Assembly (NCBI GenBank): GCA_938008165.1
Contig: CALLLP010000008.1
Location: forward strand, 1-64,000
Length of the DNA: 64,000 nucleotides
DNA from: an uncultured Neomegalonema sp.
GTDB taxonomy: Bacteria > Pseudomonadota > Alphaproteobacteria > Rhodobacterales > Rhodobacteraceae
Direction: 5' to 3'
Part shown: piece by piece, positions 63,352 to 64,000 of the stretch
Position numbering within the stretch: the first letter of the stretch is position 1
Layout: each line of letters starts with the position of its first letter
Program-made: the position numbers and the translations under genes
The notes under the pieces: model-generated
Database searches by the model: none
Seen by the model: the letters and a program-made list of their open reading frames with translations, nothing else
What the model was told of the DNA's origin: nothing

Positions 63352-64000
63352 CTATGCCGCCCGCAACCGCCCACCGGACATGACGACAGCGCGATCCATG
63401 CGGCCCGCCAATTCCATGTCATGGGTCGCAATCAGGGCCGAGAGGCCCTGTGTCCGCGCCAAAGAGACCAGCTCCTCGAACACCTTGGTCGATGTATCGG
63501 GGTCGAGGTTTCCAGTCGGCTCATCGGCCAACAGGATATTCGGCTCCGTCACGACCCCCCGCGCGATGGCCACGCGTTGCTGTTCGCCGCCGGAGAGTTC
63601 GGACGGGCGATGATCGATGCGTTCAGCGAGGCCCAGCCGATCGAGAATCGCCAGCGACCGCTTGCGTGCATCCACATCCGGCATCCCACCGATTCGAAGA
63701 GGCATCATCACATTTTCGACGGCGGTGAATTCAGGCAGCAGATGATGGAACTGATAGACGAAGCCAACCGCCGTCCGGCGCAACATCGTGCGTTGATCCG
63801 CATCGAGCGCACCGCAGGGCGTACCCGAAATCAGCACCTCGCCCCGATCAGGACGATCGAGCAATCCGGCGATATGCAGCAGGGTCGACTTGCCCGATCC
63901 CGAAGGGCCGACAAGGGCGACAACCTCCCCCGGCTCCAGCGCCAGATCGACGCCACGCAGGACAGTGAGCCAACCGTCCCCTTCCTTGTAGCGCCGTCCA
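63352..64000 (-). CDS. lolD: lipoprotein-releasing ABC transporter ATP-binding protein LolD (5' part cut by window end)
   Basis: The frame is open to the right window edge. Visible: Walker [19 protein letters not shown] at about 63880-63930, [19 protein letters not shown] (the typical LolD/MacB Q-loop), signature [14 protein letters not shown] and Walker [12 protein letters not shown]. LolD drives release of outer-membrane lipoproteins to LolA together with LolC/E, presumably encoded beyond the edge. MacB-like relatives share these motifs, but the short ATPase-only form favours LolD. Confidence 0.88.
   Translation of the reverse strand, partial: GRRYKEGDGWLTVLRGVDLALEPGEVVALVGPSGSGKSTLLHIAGLLDRPDRGEVLISGTPCGALDADQRTMLRRTAVGFVYQFHHLLPEFTAVENVMMPLRIGGMPDVDARKRSLAILDRLGLAERIDHRPSELSGGEQQRVAIARGVVTEPNILLADEPTGNLDPDTSTKVFEELVSLARTQGLSALIATHDMELAGRMDRAVVMSGGRLRAA

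Overview
The window looks like alphaproteobacterial chromosome of the Rhodobacterales type. This is inferred from GC-rich coding sequence, the gene order histone-deacetylase family / xseB / ispA / dxs / DUF1289, the neighbourhood rsmB / htpX / SdhAF4-like (DUF1674), and the run purC-purS-purQ. It is densely coding, with many 1-8 nt stop/start overlaps, and is mostly ordinary core metabolism with a few accessory blocks. No rRNA, CRISPR array or complete IS element was seen.

Layout. 0.16-0.24 kb: a tRNA with anticodon UAA but a short variable loop. 0.3-6.3 kb: GNAT acetyltransferase, nitroreductase, TSUP exporter, rsmB, htpX, SdhAF4-like, a periplasmic msrA and dapB. 6.4-9.5 kb: an accessory block with an Excalibur protein, a membrane hydroxylase, two near-identical tiny proteins with a C-terminal sorting-type tail, an exosortase-like enzyme and a small accessory protein. 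9.7-13.7 kb: purC, purS, purQ, a lipoprotein, dusA and a dioxygenase. 13.7-18.7 kb (minus strand): aspartic protease, DUF1289, dxs, ispA, xseB and the HDAC-like hydrolase. 18.9-25.8 kb: fasciclin protein, ilvD, flavodoxin-like protein, a His/Pro repeat lipoprotein, a glycosyltransferase and manC.

26-36.7 kb holds signalling genes: a sugar-binding protein paired with a histidine kinase, a TadG-like von Willebrand protein, a stand-alone FMN glutamate-synthase domain protein, a LuxR-type response regulator and a giant permease-histidine kinase-receiver fusion. The last two lie divergently beside a urea/amide ABC transporter (urtABCDE-like) followed by formamidase (fmdA) and an FmdB-type zinc ribbon protein. 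Together they read as a sensed and regulated short-chain amide uptake and hydrolysis module. No urease genes are present. 43.5-55 kb carries mmsB, folD, transporters, a possible sugar/acid catabolic operon (SMP-30, tartrate/isopropylmalate-type dehydrogenase, Gfo/Idh), a secreted esterase, an SDR and mmsA.

55.1-62.6 kb is a compact 7.4-kb integrative island in the 3' end of tRNA-Ser(UGA), bounded by a 14-bp direct repeat. It carries a P4-type integrase, an AlpA-like regulator, a HTH/zinc-ribbon protein, a second tyrosine recombinase and one long single-chain restriction-modification protein. Paired GGTGGGT repeats near both ends look like integrase arm sites. The window closes with tRNA-Asp, a small lipoprotein and the 3' part of a lolD-like ABC gene.

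Most notable observations: (1) the exosortase-like locus whose two candidate substrates have almost no mature domain; (2) the permease-kinase fusion next to the amide operon; (3) the minimal tRNA-Ser island; (4) a three-copy dispersed intergenic repeat; (5) the class I tRNA with anticodon UAA.
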